Shown in pieces: positions 48,079-56,190 of a stretch of 64,000 nucleotides of DNA. Both the position numbers and the translations under genes were made by a program. The first letter of the stretch is position 1; each line of letters opens with the position of its first letter. Origin of the DNA: Betaproteobacteria bacterium (GTDB taxonomy: Bacteria > Pseudomonadota > Gammaproteobacteria > Burkholderiales > Rhodocyclaceae); NCBI GenBank assembly GCA_028065725.1, contig JAPTVL010000420.1:1-64000 (forward strand). The letters run 5' to 3'. The notes under the pieces are model-generated. The model was not told the DNA's origin, did not search any database, and saw only the letters and a program-made list of their open reading frames with translations.

Positions 48079-49448
48079 TCAAACTTCGTGTACTCGCCGA
48101 GGAAGGTCAGGCGCACGGTGCCGACCGGGCCGTTGCGGTGCTTGCCGATGATGGCTTCCGCCGTGCCCTTGTCCTGGGTATCCGCCTTGTAGTATTCCTC
48201 GCGGTACATCATCATGATGATGTCGGCATCCTGTTCGATGGCGCCGGACTCGCGCAAATCGCTCATCAGCGGACGCTTGTCGGTGCGCTCCTCGACCTTG
48301 CGCGAGAGCTGCGACAGGGCGATGATCGGCACCTGCAATTCCTTGGCCAGCGCCTTGATCGAACGCGAGATCTCGGAAATTTCGGTGGCGCGGTTTTCGC
48401 CCATGCGGTTCGAACTCATCAGCTGCAGGTAGTCGATGATGATCAGGCCGAGCTTGCCGAACTGCCGGTGCAGGCGGCGGGCACGGGCACGCAGGTCGGT
48501 CGAGTTGATCGCGCCGGTCTCGTCGATGTGAATCGGCGCTTCGTGCAGCTTGCCCAGTGCCACCGTCATGCGATCCCATTCGTCATCGGTGAGGCGGCCG
48601 GTGCGCAGCTTGCTCTGGTCGATGCGGCCGACCGAGGAGAGGAAGCGCGTGGCAAGTTGCGGCCCGGACATTTCGAGGCTGAAGATCGCCACCGGCAGAC
48701 GCAGTTCGACGCCCACATGCTCGGCGATGTTGAGCGCGAAGGCGGTCTTGCCCATCGACGGCCTTCCGGCGACGACGATCATGTCGCCCGGCTGCAGGCC
48801 CGAGGTCATGCGGTCGAGGTCGACGAAGCCGGTGGCGACGCCGGTGATGTCCGACTGGCTGTCGCGCGCCAGCAGAGTTTCCATGCGCTCGACGACTTCG
48901 CCGAGCAGCGGCTGGATCGGAACGAAGCCGTTGTTGCTGCCATTGCCGGCTTCGGCAATCTGGAAAATGCGCTGCTCGGCTTCGTCGAGCAACTGCTTGA
49001 CGTCGCGCCCGGCGGGATTCAGCGCATTGCCGGCGATCTCGTCGCCGACCGTGACCAGCTGGCGCAGGATCGCGCGCTCGCGCACGATCTCGGCATAACG
49101 GCGGATGTTGGCCGCCGACGGCGTGGCATTGGCGATCTCACCCAGATAACCGAGGCCGCCGGTCTGATCGACTTCGTTCGATTGCTCGATCGATTCGTAA
49201 ACGGTCACCACGTCGGCCGGCCGCCCCATCAGGATCAGCTTGCCGATGTGGCGGAAGATGCGGCGGTGATCGTCGCGATAGAAATCGGTTTCCCGCACCA
49301 CGTCGCCGATGCGGTCCCAGGCCGCGTTGTCGATCAGCAGGCCGCCGATCAGCGATTGCTCGGCCTCGATGGAATGCGGGGGCAGCTTGAGCGCAGCGAC
49401 CTGTGAATCGACGGGCTGCGGGGGATTGAAGGCACGTACCTGGGCCAT
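48048..49448 (-). CDS. dnaB: Replicative DNA helicase DnaB
   Basis: The 466-residue protein has the N-terminal DnaB domain (PHSIEAEQSLIGGLLIDN) and the RecA-type ATPase with Walker A GRPSMGKTAFALNIAE, Walker B LGLIIIDYLQLM and KHRNGPVGTVRLTF. It is a hexameric helicase that opens the fork. Start moved to the ATG at 49448 with GGAG upstream; the TTG at 49460 lacks one. The C-terminal end lies within a large inverted repeat. Confidence 0.96.
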   Translation of the reverse strand: MAQVRAFNPPQPVDSQVAALKLPPHSIEAEQSLIGGLLIDNAAWDRIGDVVRETDFYRDDHRRIFRHIGKLILMGRPADVVTVYESIEQSNEVDQTGGLGYLGEIANATPSAANIRRYAEIVRERAILRQLVTVGDEIAGNALNPAGRDVKQLLDEAEQRIFQIAEAGNGSNNGFVPIQPLLGEVVERMETLLARDSQSDITGVATGFVDLDRMTSGLQPGDMIVVAGRPSMGKTAFALNIAEHVGVELRLPVAIFSLEMSGPQLATRFLSSVGRIDQSKLRTGRLTDDEWDRMTVALGKLHEAPIHIDETGAINSTDLRARARRLHRQFGKLGLIIIDYLQLMSSNRMGENRATEISEISRSIKALAKELQVPIIALSQLSRKVEERTDKRPLMSDLRESGAIEQDADIIMMMYREEYYKADTQDKGTAEAIIGKHRNGPVGTVRLTFLGEYTKFENFASGSYRT

Positions 49449-49507
49449 CGCGGTCTCCAAAATTTAAGCGCTGAGTCTACCCCTCAGTTCGCCTCGGGGT
49501 AAGTGCA

Positions 49508-49532
49508 CAACTTGTGGAAATACTGTGGACAA
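49508..49532. promoter_or_regulatory. DnaA-box-like motifs upstream of dnaB
   Basis: TGTGGACAA (49524-49532) is one base from the DnaA box TTATCCACA read in reverse, and TTGTGGAAA lies 10 bases before it, arranged as CTTGT...ACAAG. A link to DnaA control is inference. Confidence 0.3.
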
Positions 49533-49588
49533 GCTGTGCAAATGCAGTGGATCGATTCATGCGGCGCACAATCCCGCCAGGGGGTACC

Positions 49589-49650
49589 GTCCCGCCACTA
49601 CCGGGCGGGACATAAATGAAACGGGCCGCCGATTTTCATCGGCAGCCCGT
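49589..49650 (-). terminator. Two terminator-like hairpins after rplI
   Basis: On the minus strand ACGGGCTGCCGA/TCGGCGGCCCGT (49621-49650, one mismatch) is followed by TTTCATTTAT, then a second stem GTCCCGCC/GGCGGGAC (49589-49611). They close the rpsF-priB-rpsR-rplI operon. Confidence 0.7.
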
Positions 49651-49670
49651 GATCGATGCCCTGCTGAAGC

Positions 49671-50120
49671 TTATTGTTCGCCGAGCACCGACACCGTGAC
49701 CGTCGCAACGACGTCGGAATGCAACGCGATCTGCACCGGCGTATCGCCGATGGTCTTGAGCGGACCTTCCGGCAGGCGGATTGCCGCCTTCTCGACCTGG
49801 ATGCCTTGGGCTGCCAGTGCTTCGGCGATGTCGTGGGTCGACACCGAGCCGAACAGGCGGCCATCGACGCCGGTCTTGCGCGTGATCTGCAGCATCAGGC
49901 CTTCCAGCTTCGCAGCTTCGGCCTGGGCCGCGGCAACCGCCTCGGCCTGGATGCGCTCGAGTTCCGCGCGCTTTTCCTCGAACACCTTGCGGTTGGCTTC
50001 CGTCGCACGCTTGGCCTTGCCTTGCGGGATCAGGAAGTTGCGGGCATAGCCGTCCTTGACCTTGACCACGTCGCCGAGGCCGCCGAGGTTAACCACTTTT
50101 TCCATCAGAATGATTTGCAT
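49671..50120 (-). CDS. rplI: 50S ribosomal protein L9
   Basis: The 149-residue protein has [40 protein letters not shown] and the C-terminal [20 protein letters not shown]9 stabilises the L1 stalk side of the 50S subunit. It is last in the S6 operon. Confidence 0.97.
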   Translation of the reverse strand: MQIILMEKVVNLGGLGDVVKVKDGYARNFLIPQGKAKRATEANRKVFEEKRAELERIQAEAVAAAQAEAAKLEGLMLQITRKTGVDGRLFGSVSTHDIAEALAAQGIQVEKAAIRLPEGPLKTIGDTPVQIALHSDVVATVTVSVLGEQ

Positions 50121-50134
50121 GGTCTCGTCCTCGC

Positions 50135-50413
50135 TTACTGGTGCAGATCGGTGTAGGGCATCAGCGCCAGGAAACGCGCGCGCTTGATGGCGGTCGACAG
50201 CTGGCGCTGGTAGCCGGTCTTGGTGCCGGTGATGCGCGCCGGCATGATCTTGGCGTTCTCGGCGATGAAATCCTTGAGGATCTCGACGTCCTTGTAATCG
50301 ATCTCTTCGATCTTCTCTGCGGTGAAGCGGCAGAACTTGCGCCGCTTGAACAGGCTGCGGCCCTTGTCGTCCTTGCGCTTTACACCGGTCTTGCTCTTAG
50401 GCTTGAATGCCAT
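50135..50413 (-). CDS. rpsR: 30S ribosomal protein S18
   Basis: The 92-residue protein has [20 protein letters not shown] and the [20 protein letters not shown] signature. It binds S6 in the 30S platform. It overlaps priB by 17 bases. Confidence 0.97.
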   Translation of the reverse strand: MAFKPKSKTGVKRKDDKGRSLFKRRKFCRFTAEKIEEIDYKDVEILKDFIAENAKIMPARITGTKTGYQRQLSTAIKRARFLALMPYTDLHQ

Positions 50414-50735
50414 TTTCAGTTCCTTCCACGAATTCGACTGTATTCACATGCAGCAGCGGAGTGCGTCGCTTGAGGCTCCTGGCGGCCAGAAAACCCACCA
50501 CCCTGATTCCGTCTCCCGGCCTGGCTGCAAGCAGCACTTGCGCCGGCCGGCCCATGGCTACACAGGCCATCTCGCATTCCACTTTGCGCTCGACATCGGC
50601 TTCGACCTGGGTCGAGACATGCGCGAGGAGAAATTCGAGAACCGGGATTCCGGCAGGGGTGCGGCGCAAGGCGCCGCGCTCAAGCAGGCGACCCGACAAC
50701 TGCGTCAGGTTGCTCGGCTTGTCCTCAGGCGGCAA
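50397..50735 (-). CDS. priB: Primosomal replication protein N (PriB)
   Basis: The 112-residue single OB-fold protein has [19 protein letters not shown] and [13 protein letters not shown]. PriB binds ssDNA and helps PriA restart forks. It sits between rpsF and rpsR with overlaps, as in other beta- and gammaproteobacteria. Confidence 0.9.
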   Translation of the reverse strand: MPPEDKPSNLTQLSGRLLERGALRRTPAGIPVLEFLLAHVSTQVEADVERKVECEMACVAMGRPAQVLLAARPGDGIRVVGFLAARSLKRRTPLLHVNTVEFVEGTENGIQA

Positions 50736-51108
50736 CGGCAGCAGCCGGAGCCTCCACCTTGGCGTCGCCCTGGGTCAACGAACGCGACTTCTCTTCCTTC
50801 ATCATCGGGGAAGGTGTCGTCACGGCCTTGCGCGTCTTCACCGTCAGGTGGCGCAATACGGCATCGTTGAACTTGAACGCGTGCTCAAGCTCTTCCAGGG
50901 TCTCACCGTCGCACTCGATGTTCATCAGCACGTAGTGGGCCTTGTGTACCTTCTGGATCGGATAGGCCATCTGACGACGACCCCAGTCTTCAAGGCGGTG
51001 GATGGCGCCGTTGCGGCCGGTGACCAGCGTCTTGTAACGCTCGATCATCGCCGGAACCTGCTCCGACTGGTCCGGATGGACGATAAATACGACTTCATAA
51101 TGGCGCAT
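50725..51108 (-). CDS. rpsF: 30S ribosomal protein S6
   Basis: The 127-residue protein has [20 protein letters not shown] and [20 protein letters not shown], the S6 signature, and an Ala/Lys-rich tail. The ATG at 51108 has AAGGAGA upstream. It is the first gene of the S6 operon. Confidence 0.97.
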   Translation of the reverse strand: MRHYEVVFIVHPDQSEQVPAMIERYKTLVTGRNGAIHRLEDWGRRQMAYPIQKVHKAHYVLMNIECDGETLEELEHAFKFNDAVLRHLTVKTRKAVTTPSPMMKEEKSRSLTQGDAKVEAPAAAVAA

Positions 51109-51175
51109 GCAATCTCCTTGTGGGTTGGTTACAGCCCCCCCGCATGCGTAACGGGTGGAGCAAGGGAAGCCGGGT

Positions 51176-51204
51176 ATTCTAACATGCTGAACGGCCAGAA
51201 ACAA
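51176..51204 (-). promoter_or_regulatory. Sigma-70-type promoter of the S6 operon
   Basis: On the minus strand -35 TTGTTT (51199-51204), a 17-bp spacer and -10 TAGAAT (51176-51181). The 67-base leader before rpsF holds a GC-rich hairpin (CCCG...CGGG) that could be an S6:S18-binding autoregulatory leader, not proven. Confidence 0.6.
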
Positions 51205-51307
51205 TGGCTGACAGCCGACCTGCGGAGCCGTCCGGCCTGCTCTGCGCCGCCGTTCCGCCGTCAAGCTGCCCCAATGGTCACGGCCGGTTCGCCGCAACCG
51301 TATGCCC

Positions 51308-51757
51308 TCAGGCGTGCTCGTTGGCCTTCGCGTAGAGCCGCACCAGCGCGAGTTGAACGGCATCCGAGTGGTGACGAAAATCCTTCTTGAGGGCGTCAGC
51401 CGCGGCTTCGGACTTGCCGTCGTGGGCGTCGCCCAGAATGCTGCCGGCGCAAATATGGAAATCGGCGTGGATGCGGCGCAATTGGGCATATTCCGGATAG
51501 TCGGCGAACTGGGCCTTGCCGGCACCGTGGATCCATTTCCCCAGCGCGCAGTTGCTGTCGGCGGCCACGGTCGCCATGCTCAAGGTTTCCCCGGCATCAC
51601 CGCGAATCTGGGCTTCCAGCCGGGCCTTCCACGCGGCGTGGGCCTCCAGCGCGGCTTTCATATCAAGCCCATGGAGGTGCTGTTCGTTGGGCGCAAATTC
51701 CATTTTCGCCGTCGTTTCGCCGGCCAGCGCGCCTTTTAGCCACCCGAGAATACTCAT
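51308..51757 (-). CDS. CZB (chemoreceptor zinc-binding) domain protein
   Basis: The 149-residue protein has [31 protein letters not shown] and HADFHICAG, the His/Cys zinc ligands of the CZB domain (core about 30-120). Alone, without a methyl-accepting domain, it may sense zinc, hypochlorite or redox state. ATG at 51757 chosen over an upstream one by homology. Confidence 0.85.
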   Translation of the reverse strand: MSILGWLKGALAGETTAKMEFAPNEQHLHGLDMKAALEAHAAWKARLEAQIRGDAGETLSMATVAADSNCALGKWIHGAGKAQFADYPEYAQLRRIHADFHICAGSILGDAHDGKSEAAADALKKDFRHHSDAVQLALVRLYAKANEHA

Positions 51758-51879
51758 TCTGATTTCCCCCAAAAAAAGGGAATTCTAGCGGCTACCCAAT
51801 ACCATTGGCAACAACATTAGTATGGGTATTGACCGGCATGTATGTATTTGTTATCTAAACAATTCTATCCGCGATCAAG

Positions 51880-52071
51880 CTAGCCGCAGTAGCGCAAACC
51901 CAGAATGTTCAGCAGCAGTTCCGGCTGCCGGTAGGCGCCAAAAGCCAAGGCGGTGATCGCCAGCGCAGCCAGCAATCCGATCGCCCACAGGACATGTCGC
52001 GAGCGGTTCGCCCGCGGTGCTGGCGGTAGCTCGGGGGGGTGAGCCAGGTCGTTGGTCAAATTCATCAACAT
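51880..52071 (-). CDS. Small single-span membrane protein, unknown
   Basis: The 63-residue protein has a Pro-rich N-terminus (LAHPPELPPAPRANRSRH) and one hydrophobic segment VLWAIGLLAALAITALAFGA. No family recognised. Start uncertain: ATG at 52071 or 52065. It is a plausible but weakly supported gene. Confidence 0.4.
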   Translation of the reverse strand: MLMNLTNDLAHPPELPPAPRANRSRHVLWAIGLLAALAITALAFGAYRQPELLLNILGLRYCG

Positions 52072-52116
52072 ATACTCGGCAAGCTTGCCCGCCAAGTCAA
52101 GCCCGCCTATCCGCCG

Positions 52117-52851
52117 CTAAAACGCTTCGCCTTCGCGCAGGAAGCGCCATTGCCCGAGCGGCAGGTCGCCTAGGCGGACGCGGCCGATGCGCACCCGCTT
52201 CAATCCGGTGACGCGCAGTCCCACCAGTTCACACATGCGGCGAATCTGCCGTTTGCGGCCTTCGGTCAGGACGAAGCTGAGCTGATCCGGATTCGCCCAG
52301 GCCACCTTGGCCGGACGCAGCTGCTTGCCATCCAGTTCGAGGCCGTGGTTGAGCAGCGCCAGCCCGCGCGCATCGAGCGCGCCCTCGACCCGCACCAGAT
52401 ATTCCTTCTCCACCTTCGAATCGTCGCCGATCAGCAGACGCGCAACGCGGCCATCCTGGGTCAGGACCAGCAAGCCGGTGGAATCGATGTCGAGCCGTCC
52501 GGCCGGAGCGAGGCCCTTCAGGTGCGAAGGCTGAAAGCGCTGATGATCCCCGGCCATCTGGGTCTTCGGCGAGATCAGGCTGACCGCCGGCTGATGGCCG
52601 TCTTCGGCCTGGCCGGAGACGTAGCCGATCGGCTTGTGCAGCAGGATGGTGGCCTGCCGCGCCTGCGTCGCGCGCGCTTCCGGCGCCAGGGTAATCACCG
52701 CGTCGGCGGCGGCGCGGGTGCCCAACTGCGTGACCCGCTGACCATCGACGAACACCAGCCCGCGTTCGATATAGGCATCGGCCTCGCGACGCGAGCACAG
52801 ACCGCGCTCGGCGAGCAGTTTGGAAACCCGGATTCCCTGCGTATCATTCAT
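52117..52851 (-). CDS. rluF: 23S rRNA pseudouridine synthase RluF-like
   Basis: The 244-residue protein has an S4 domain ([20 protein letters not shown]) and the catalytic Asp in [20 protein letters not shown] plus [20 protein letters not shown]. The [10 protein letters not shown] start of the catalytic domain fits the RluF/RluE group. It starts 24 bases from the orphan rlmJ start codon, on the opposite strand. Confidence 0.9.
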   Translation of the reverse strand: MNDTQGIRVSKLLAERGLCSRREADAYIERGLVFVDGQRVTQLGTRAAADAVITLAPEARATQARQATILLHKPIGYVSGQAEDGHQPAVSLISPKTQMAGDHQRFQPSHLKGLAPAGRLDIDSTGLLVLTQDGRVARLLIGDDSKVEKEYLVRVEGALDARGLALLNHGLELDGKQLRPAKVAWANPDQLSFVLTEGRKRQIRRMCELVGLRVTGLKRVRIGRVRLGDLPLGQWRFLREGEAF

Positions 52852-52875
52852 GGTCGCGCATTCTATCCCGCCACC

Positions 52876-52965
52876 ATGCTGAGCTACCGCCACGGTTACG
52901 GCAAACGCGGCGGCCTCGAGTCCCTTCTAACAGGCCTTTCGGGACGTAATCATCGATTTCGATGA
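52876..52965 (+). pseudogene. Orphan 5' end of rlmJ (left island junction)
   Basis: The frame starts ATGCTGAGCTACCGC and encodes MLSYRHGY, the same first eight residues as intact rlmJ at 57999, then departs (GKRGGLES...) and ends at 52965. It uses GC-rich codons like the host genome, so it is the original start cut off by the island. Confidence 0.8.
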
Positions 52966-53075
52966 CGAAATCCGTCAAACTTCGACGTGACTATTGAATC
53001 GGAGCAAAACCAGTAGACTACGAGCGAATCATATTTCGCGAATTCAAGTCGTTGAGATCAGGGAATAGGTCAACC

Positions 53076-55160
53076 ATGTTGCGTTCAACATTCCAACGGA
53101 TTTTGCGCGGTATCAGTGCAGATCGCGAGGCTGAGTATTGGAAACGAGGAATCCTATCGTGGGATGACTTCGAGAAAATCGTACTCCAGCAGGCAGACCT
53201 TTTCTCAGCCGCATCCGGTCCGCACGAGATTGGACCGTTTGCCAAAGCAAGACATGCGCTGAACACGAATGAAGTTACCTACTTTGGTGAATTGCTGGAC
53301 CGGCGCGAGCATTACCGAATTCCCCTCTCGTTCCCTGAAAAAGTCATTTTTCTCGACATTGAAACAACGGGACTAAGTCGGTACTACGACTTCGTCACGC
53401 TTATCGGTTGGTCTTACCAAGGAAAATTCAATATCTATGTGCAGGGAGGTGACGAGGCGCCGTTGCGCGCAGCGCTTGCCGACGCAAGCGTCATAGTTAC
53501 CTTTAACGGCTCCTTGTTCGATCTTCCTTTTCTTCGCGAAGCATTTCGCGATCTGCCTATACCACCCATACACGTTGACCTAAGATTTCTCGCTAAACGG
53601 GTCAACCTAGCTGGAGGACAAAAAGCGATCGAGGAGGAAACGGGATTCAAGCGTCCCGCACGACTAGCTGAGATCAAGGGCGAGAGCGCGCCGATCCTCT
53701 GGCACCTATATCGTCGCGGTGACCTGAATGCACTAAAGCTCTTGGTGGAGTACAACTACTGCGACATCTTGGGCATGAAATTCATCTTCGACAAGGTCAT
53801 CGAGCGACTATTGAAGCAACTCAATGTACCCGCCAGCATTCGTAGGGAGATTCCACAATTCTTCTCCAAGAGGGAGTCCTTGCCATCCGAAACAACGACA
53901 TGGACCAAGAGCGTATTTCGGTCGATCAATGTTCCCTTGTATGAAGGAAGATCCGGACCTGAAATCACACTAGATAAGCTTTCCATCAACGATACATTTC
54001 CCCTGCGAGTTGTAGGCATCGACTTGACCGGATCGGAAAACCGTCCTTCTGGTTGGTGCTTACTTGACGGGCCAGAAGCTACCACTCGTACCATCAATAC
54101 AGACGACGATCTCATAGCAGTAACAATGGCTGCTAGGCCACATATCGTTTCCATAGACTCGCCGCTATCACTGCCAAAAGGTAGAACATCGGTATTTGAC
54201 GACGATCCTGGACGAAATGAGTACGGGATCATGCGGCACAGTGAACGACTGCTAAAGAAGAGGGGTATAAACGTTTACCCAGCTCTTATACCAAGCATGC
54301 AGCGATTAACCGCAAGAGGCATACGGCTCGCTTCACGTTTTCGAAGCCTCGGAATGCCCGTTATCGAGAGCTATCCCGGCGCAGCCCAAGACATAATGGG
54401 AATCCCGAGAAAACGTGCCAGCTTGGATATGCTGCGAGATGGTCTCGCAGAGTTCGGAATTCGAGGAGATTTTCTGAAAACACAAGTCAGCCACGATGAA
54501 CTTGATGCGATCACGTCTGCTGCCGTTGGAGCCTTTTTTTGGAGCGGGAAGTTTGAAGCGCTCGGCATTGAGAAGGAAGAGGCATTGGTCATTCCCGACT
54601 TGGAAGTTAGCCCCGAGTCATGGCGGGAAAGAATCGTAGTAGGGATAAGTGGTAACCTTGCCGCCGGCAAAACCACATTTGCTCGCCACTTGGAAAGCTG
54701 CGGATTTCACTATATCCGCTACAGCATGATACTAGAGACATTGATGCAAGAAGAAGGCCGTGAAATCTCTCGATGGGCGTTGCAGAACTTCGGCGATGAA
54801 GTCCATAGAGAACGTGGACAAAGATGGCTCGGACGCAGACTACTGGAATCATTGCCGAAGAATGGAAACGTGGTTATCGACGGCCTACGCTTCGCCGACG
54901 ATTACGCATTTTGGGTCGAAGCCTTCGGACCGGCTTTCCACCATGTCCACATTGAGACTAAAGAGGAGTTTCGCAAGATCAGATTCAATGATCGTGAAAC
55001 CGATGGAGTAACCTTTGAGCAAGCTCAATCACATCCGGTTGAGCAGCAGGTGAAAACTCTCCGTGGGCTGGCACATCACTTGTTATCGAATAATAAGTCA
55101 ATCCAAGACTTGCGTGCGAGTATCGCCCAAGTGGTTCCCCCCAATATTGTTGAGGTGTGA
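53076..55160 (+). CDS. YprB-type RNase H-like exonuclease / DUF429 / P-loop (d)NMP-kinase-like fusion
   Basis: The 694-residue protein appears to have three domains. Residues about 10-240: YprB/RNase_H_2 DEDD nuclease with FLDIETTGLSRYYDFVTLIG, VTFNGSLFDLPFL and LVEYNYCDILGM. Residues about 300-500: DUF429 RNase-H-like fold with VVGIDLTGSENRPSGWCLL, IVSIDSPLSLPKG, VIESYPGAAQDIMGIPRK and SHDELDAITSAAVG. Residues about 515-670: P-loop kinase with Walker A GISGNLAAGKTTFARHL, NVVIDGLRFADD and an R..R lid, resembling dephospho-CoA or deoxynucleotide kinases. First gene of the island operon; ATG at 53076 chosen by YprB homology. Its TGA is followed directly by the next ATG. I know no such fusion. 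Confidence 0.8.
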   Translation: MLRSTFQRILRGISADREAEYWKRGILSWDDFEKIVLQQADLFSAASGPHEIGPFAKARHALNTNEVTYFGELLDRREHYRIPLSFPEKVIFLDIETTGLSRYYDFVTLIGWSYQGKFNIYVQGGDEAPLRAALADASVIVTFNGSLFDLPFLREAFRDLPIPPIHVDLRFLAKRVNLAGGQKAIEEETGFKRPARLAEIKGESAPILWHLYRRGDLNALKLLVEYNYCDILGMKFIFDKVIERLLKQLNVPASIRREIPQFFSKRESLPSETTTWTKSVFRSINVPLYEGRSGPEITLDKLSINDTFPLRVVGIDLTGSENRPSGWCLLDGPEATTRTINTDDDLIAVTMAARPHIVSIDSPLSLPKGRTSVFDDDPGRNEYGIMRHSERLLKKRGINVYPALIPSMQRLTARGIRLASRFRSLGMPVIESYPGAAQDIMGIPRKRASLDMLRDGLAEFGIRGDFLKTQVSHDELDAITSAAVGAFFWSGKFEALGIEKEEALVIPDLEVSPESWRERIVVGISGNLAAGKTTFARHLESCGFHYIRYSMILETLMQEEGREISRWALQNFGDEVHRERGQRWLGRRLLESLPKNGNVVIDGLRFADDYAFWVEAFGPAFHHVHIETKEEFRKIRFNDRETDGVTFEQAQSHPVEQQVKTLRGLAHHLLSNNKSIQDLRASIAQVVPPNIVEV

Positions 55161-56183
55161 ATGCCAATAACAGTTGTAGCTGGAGGCCAATTCGGTTCTG
55201 AAGGAAAGGGGAAGGTAGCCCATTATCTTGCGAGAGAAATGGGTGCCAACGTCGCCATCCGCGTGGGTGGCCCTAATTCTGGGCATACGGTCATCTCCGA
55301 CGGGGGCCGACCTATTGTTTTCAAGCAATTGCCAACGGCCGCTTTATTGCCGGGTGTGCAGTGCGTCTTACCTGCAGGAAGCTATATCTACCCAAGTTTG
55401 CTACTGGAGGAAATGCGCATTGCAAATTTGCCACCTGAGCGACTTTCCATTGATCCAAATGCCGTAATCATCACGGAGCATGAAACAGCGGAGGAAAGCT
55501 CTTCTGGATTAAAGTCCGCAATAGGCTCAACGCTTAGCGGCACTGGAGCGGCAGTCGCCAGGCGCATCAACCGACGCGAAGGCGTCAGGCTTGCAGGCAA
55601 TGAAGACAGCCTAAGTCCTTTCATAAGGCATACGACCTCGCTTCTCAATGAACGTCTTCGCGTAAACGAAAGAGTAATCATCGAAGGAACCCAAGGCTTC
55701 GGCCTGTCGGCCCTGCACTCCCCTTACTATCCCTATGCAACGAGCAGGGACACAACAGCAGCAGCGTTTGTGGCCGAGGCAGGCCTTAGTCCTTTGGATG
55801 TAGACGATATAGTTCTTGTCATTCGGGCGTTTCCGATCCGGGTCGCGGGAAACTCCGGCCCGCTCCCTGGCGAGTTTTCGTGGAGCGATCTCACCGAAGA
55901 GTCTGGCCGGAAAACACCAATCATCGAATACACATCGGTGACAAATGCCGTCCGTCGAGTTGCCCGGTTTGATGCTGCGATTGTGCGACAGGCGATCATG
56001 TATAACAAACCCACTCGGATAGTTCTAAACCATCTTGATTACATAGATGATCGCAGCACAGAATCTTTCAAACATACCGAAAGAACCTTCGCATTCTTGC
56101 GTCGAGTCGAAGACGACATTTGCCACTCAATCTCTTACGTTGGACTTGGGCCAAGCCATCTCGCCCAACTGAAAACTGCTTGA
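55161..56183 (+). CDS. PurZ-like short adenylosuccinate synthetase homologue with Ser13
   Basis: The 340-residue protein has the PurA fold: P-loop-like VVAGGQFGSEGKGKVAHYLA (8-27), GGPNSGHTV with the catalytic His42, IGSTLSGTGAAVARRIN, EGTQGFGLSALHS and YPYATSRDTTAAAFVAEAGL. Ordinary PurA is about 430 residues and has GDEGKGK with catalytic Asp13; here the residue is Ser13 and the protein is about 90 residues shorter. Both traits mark phage PurZ, which joins Asp to dGMP on the way to 2-aminoadenine (from family knowledge). It follows gene A without a gap and lies in a deoxynucleotide-type operon, which argues against a second housekeeping purA. Confidence 0.82.
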   Translation: MPITVVAGGQFGSEGKGKVAHYLAREMGANVAIRVGGPNSGHTVISDGGRPIVFKQLPTAALLPGVQCVLPAGSYIYPSLLLEEMRIANLPPERLSIDPNAVIITEHETAEESSSGLKSAIGSTLSGTGAAVARRINRREGVRLAGNEDSLSPFIRHTTSLLNERLRVNERVIIEGTQGFGLSALHSPYYPYATSRDTTAAAFVAEAGLSPLDVDDIVLVIRAFPIRVAGNSGPLPGEFSWSDLTEESGRKTPIIEYTSVTNAVRRVARFDAAIVRQAIMYNKPTRIVLNHLDYIDDRSTESFKHTERTFAFLRRVEDDICHSISYVGLGPSHLAQLKTA

Positions 56184-56190
56184 GCCGAAA

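Noticed and set aside
51110..51175. S6:S18 RNA leader motif before rpsF
   Set aside because: A GC-rich hairpin is present, but I could not match the conserved core without a covariance model; only mentioned with the promoter.
51498..51512. TAGTCGGCGAACTGG in the CZB gene
   Set aside because: Only the head of the REP-like element is present, with no stem or second block.
55161..56183. Annotation as ordinary purA
   Set aside because: The protein is about 90 residues short, lacks the catalytic Asp13 and lies in an accessory operon.
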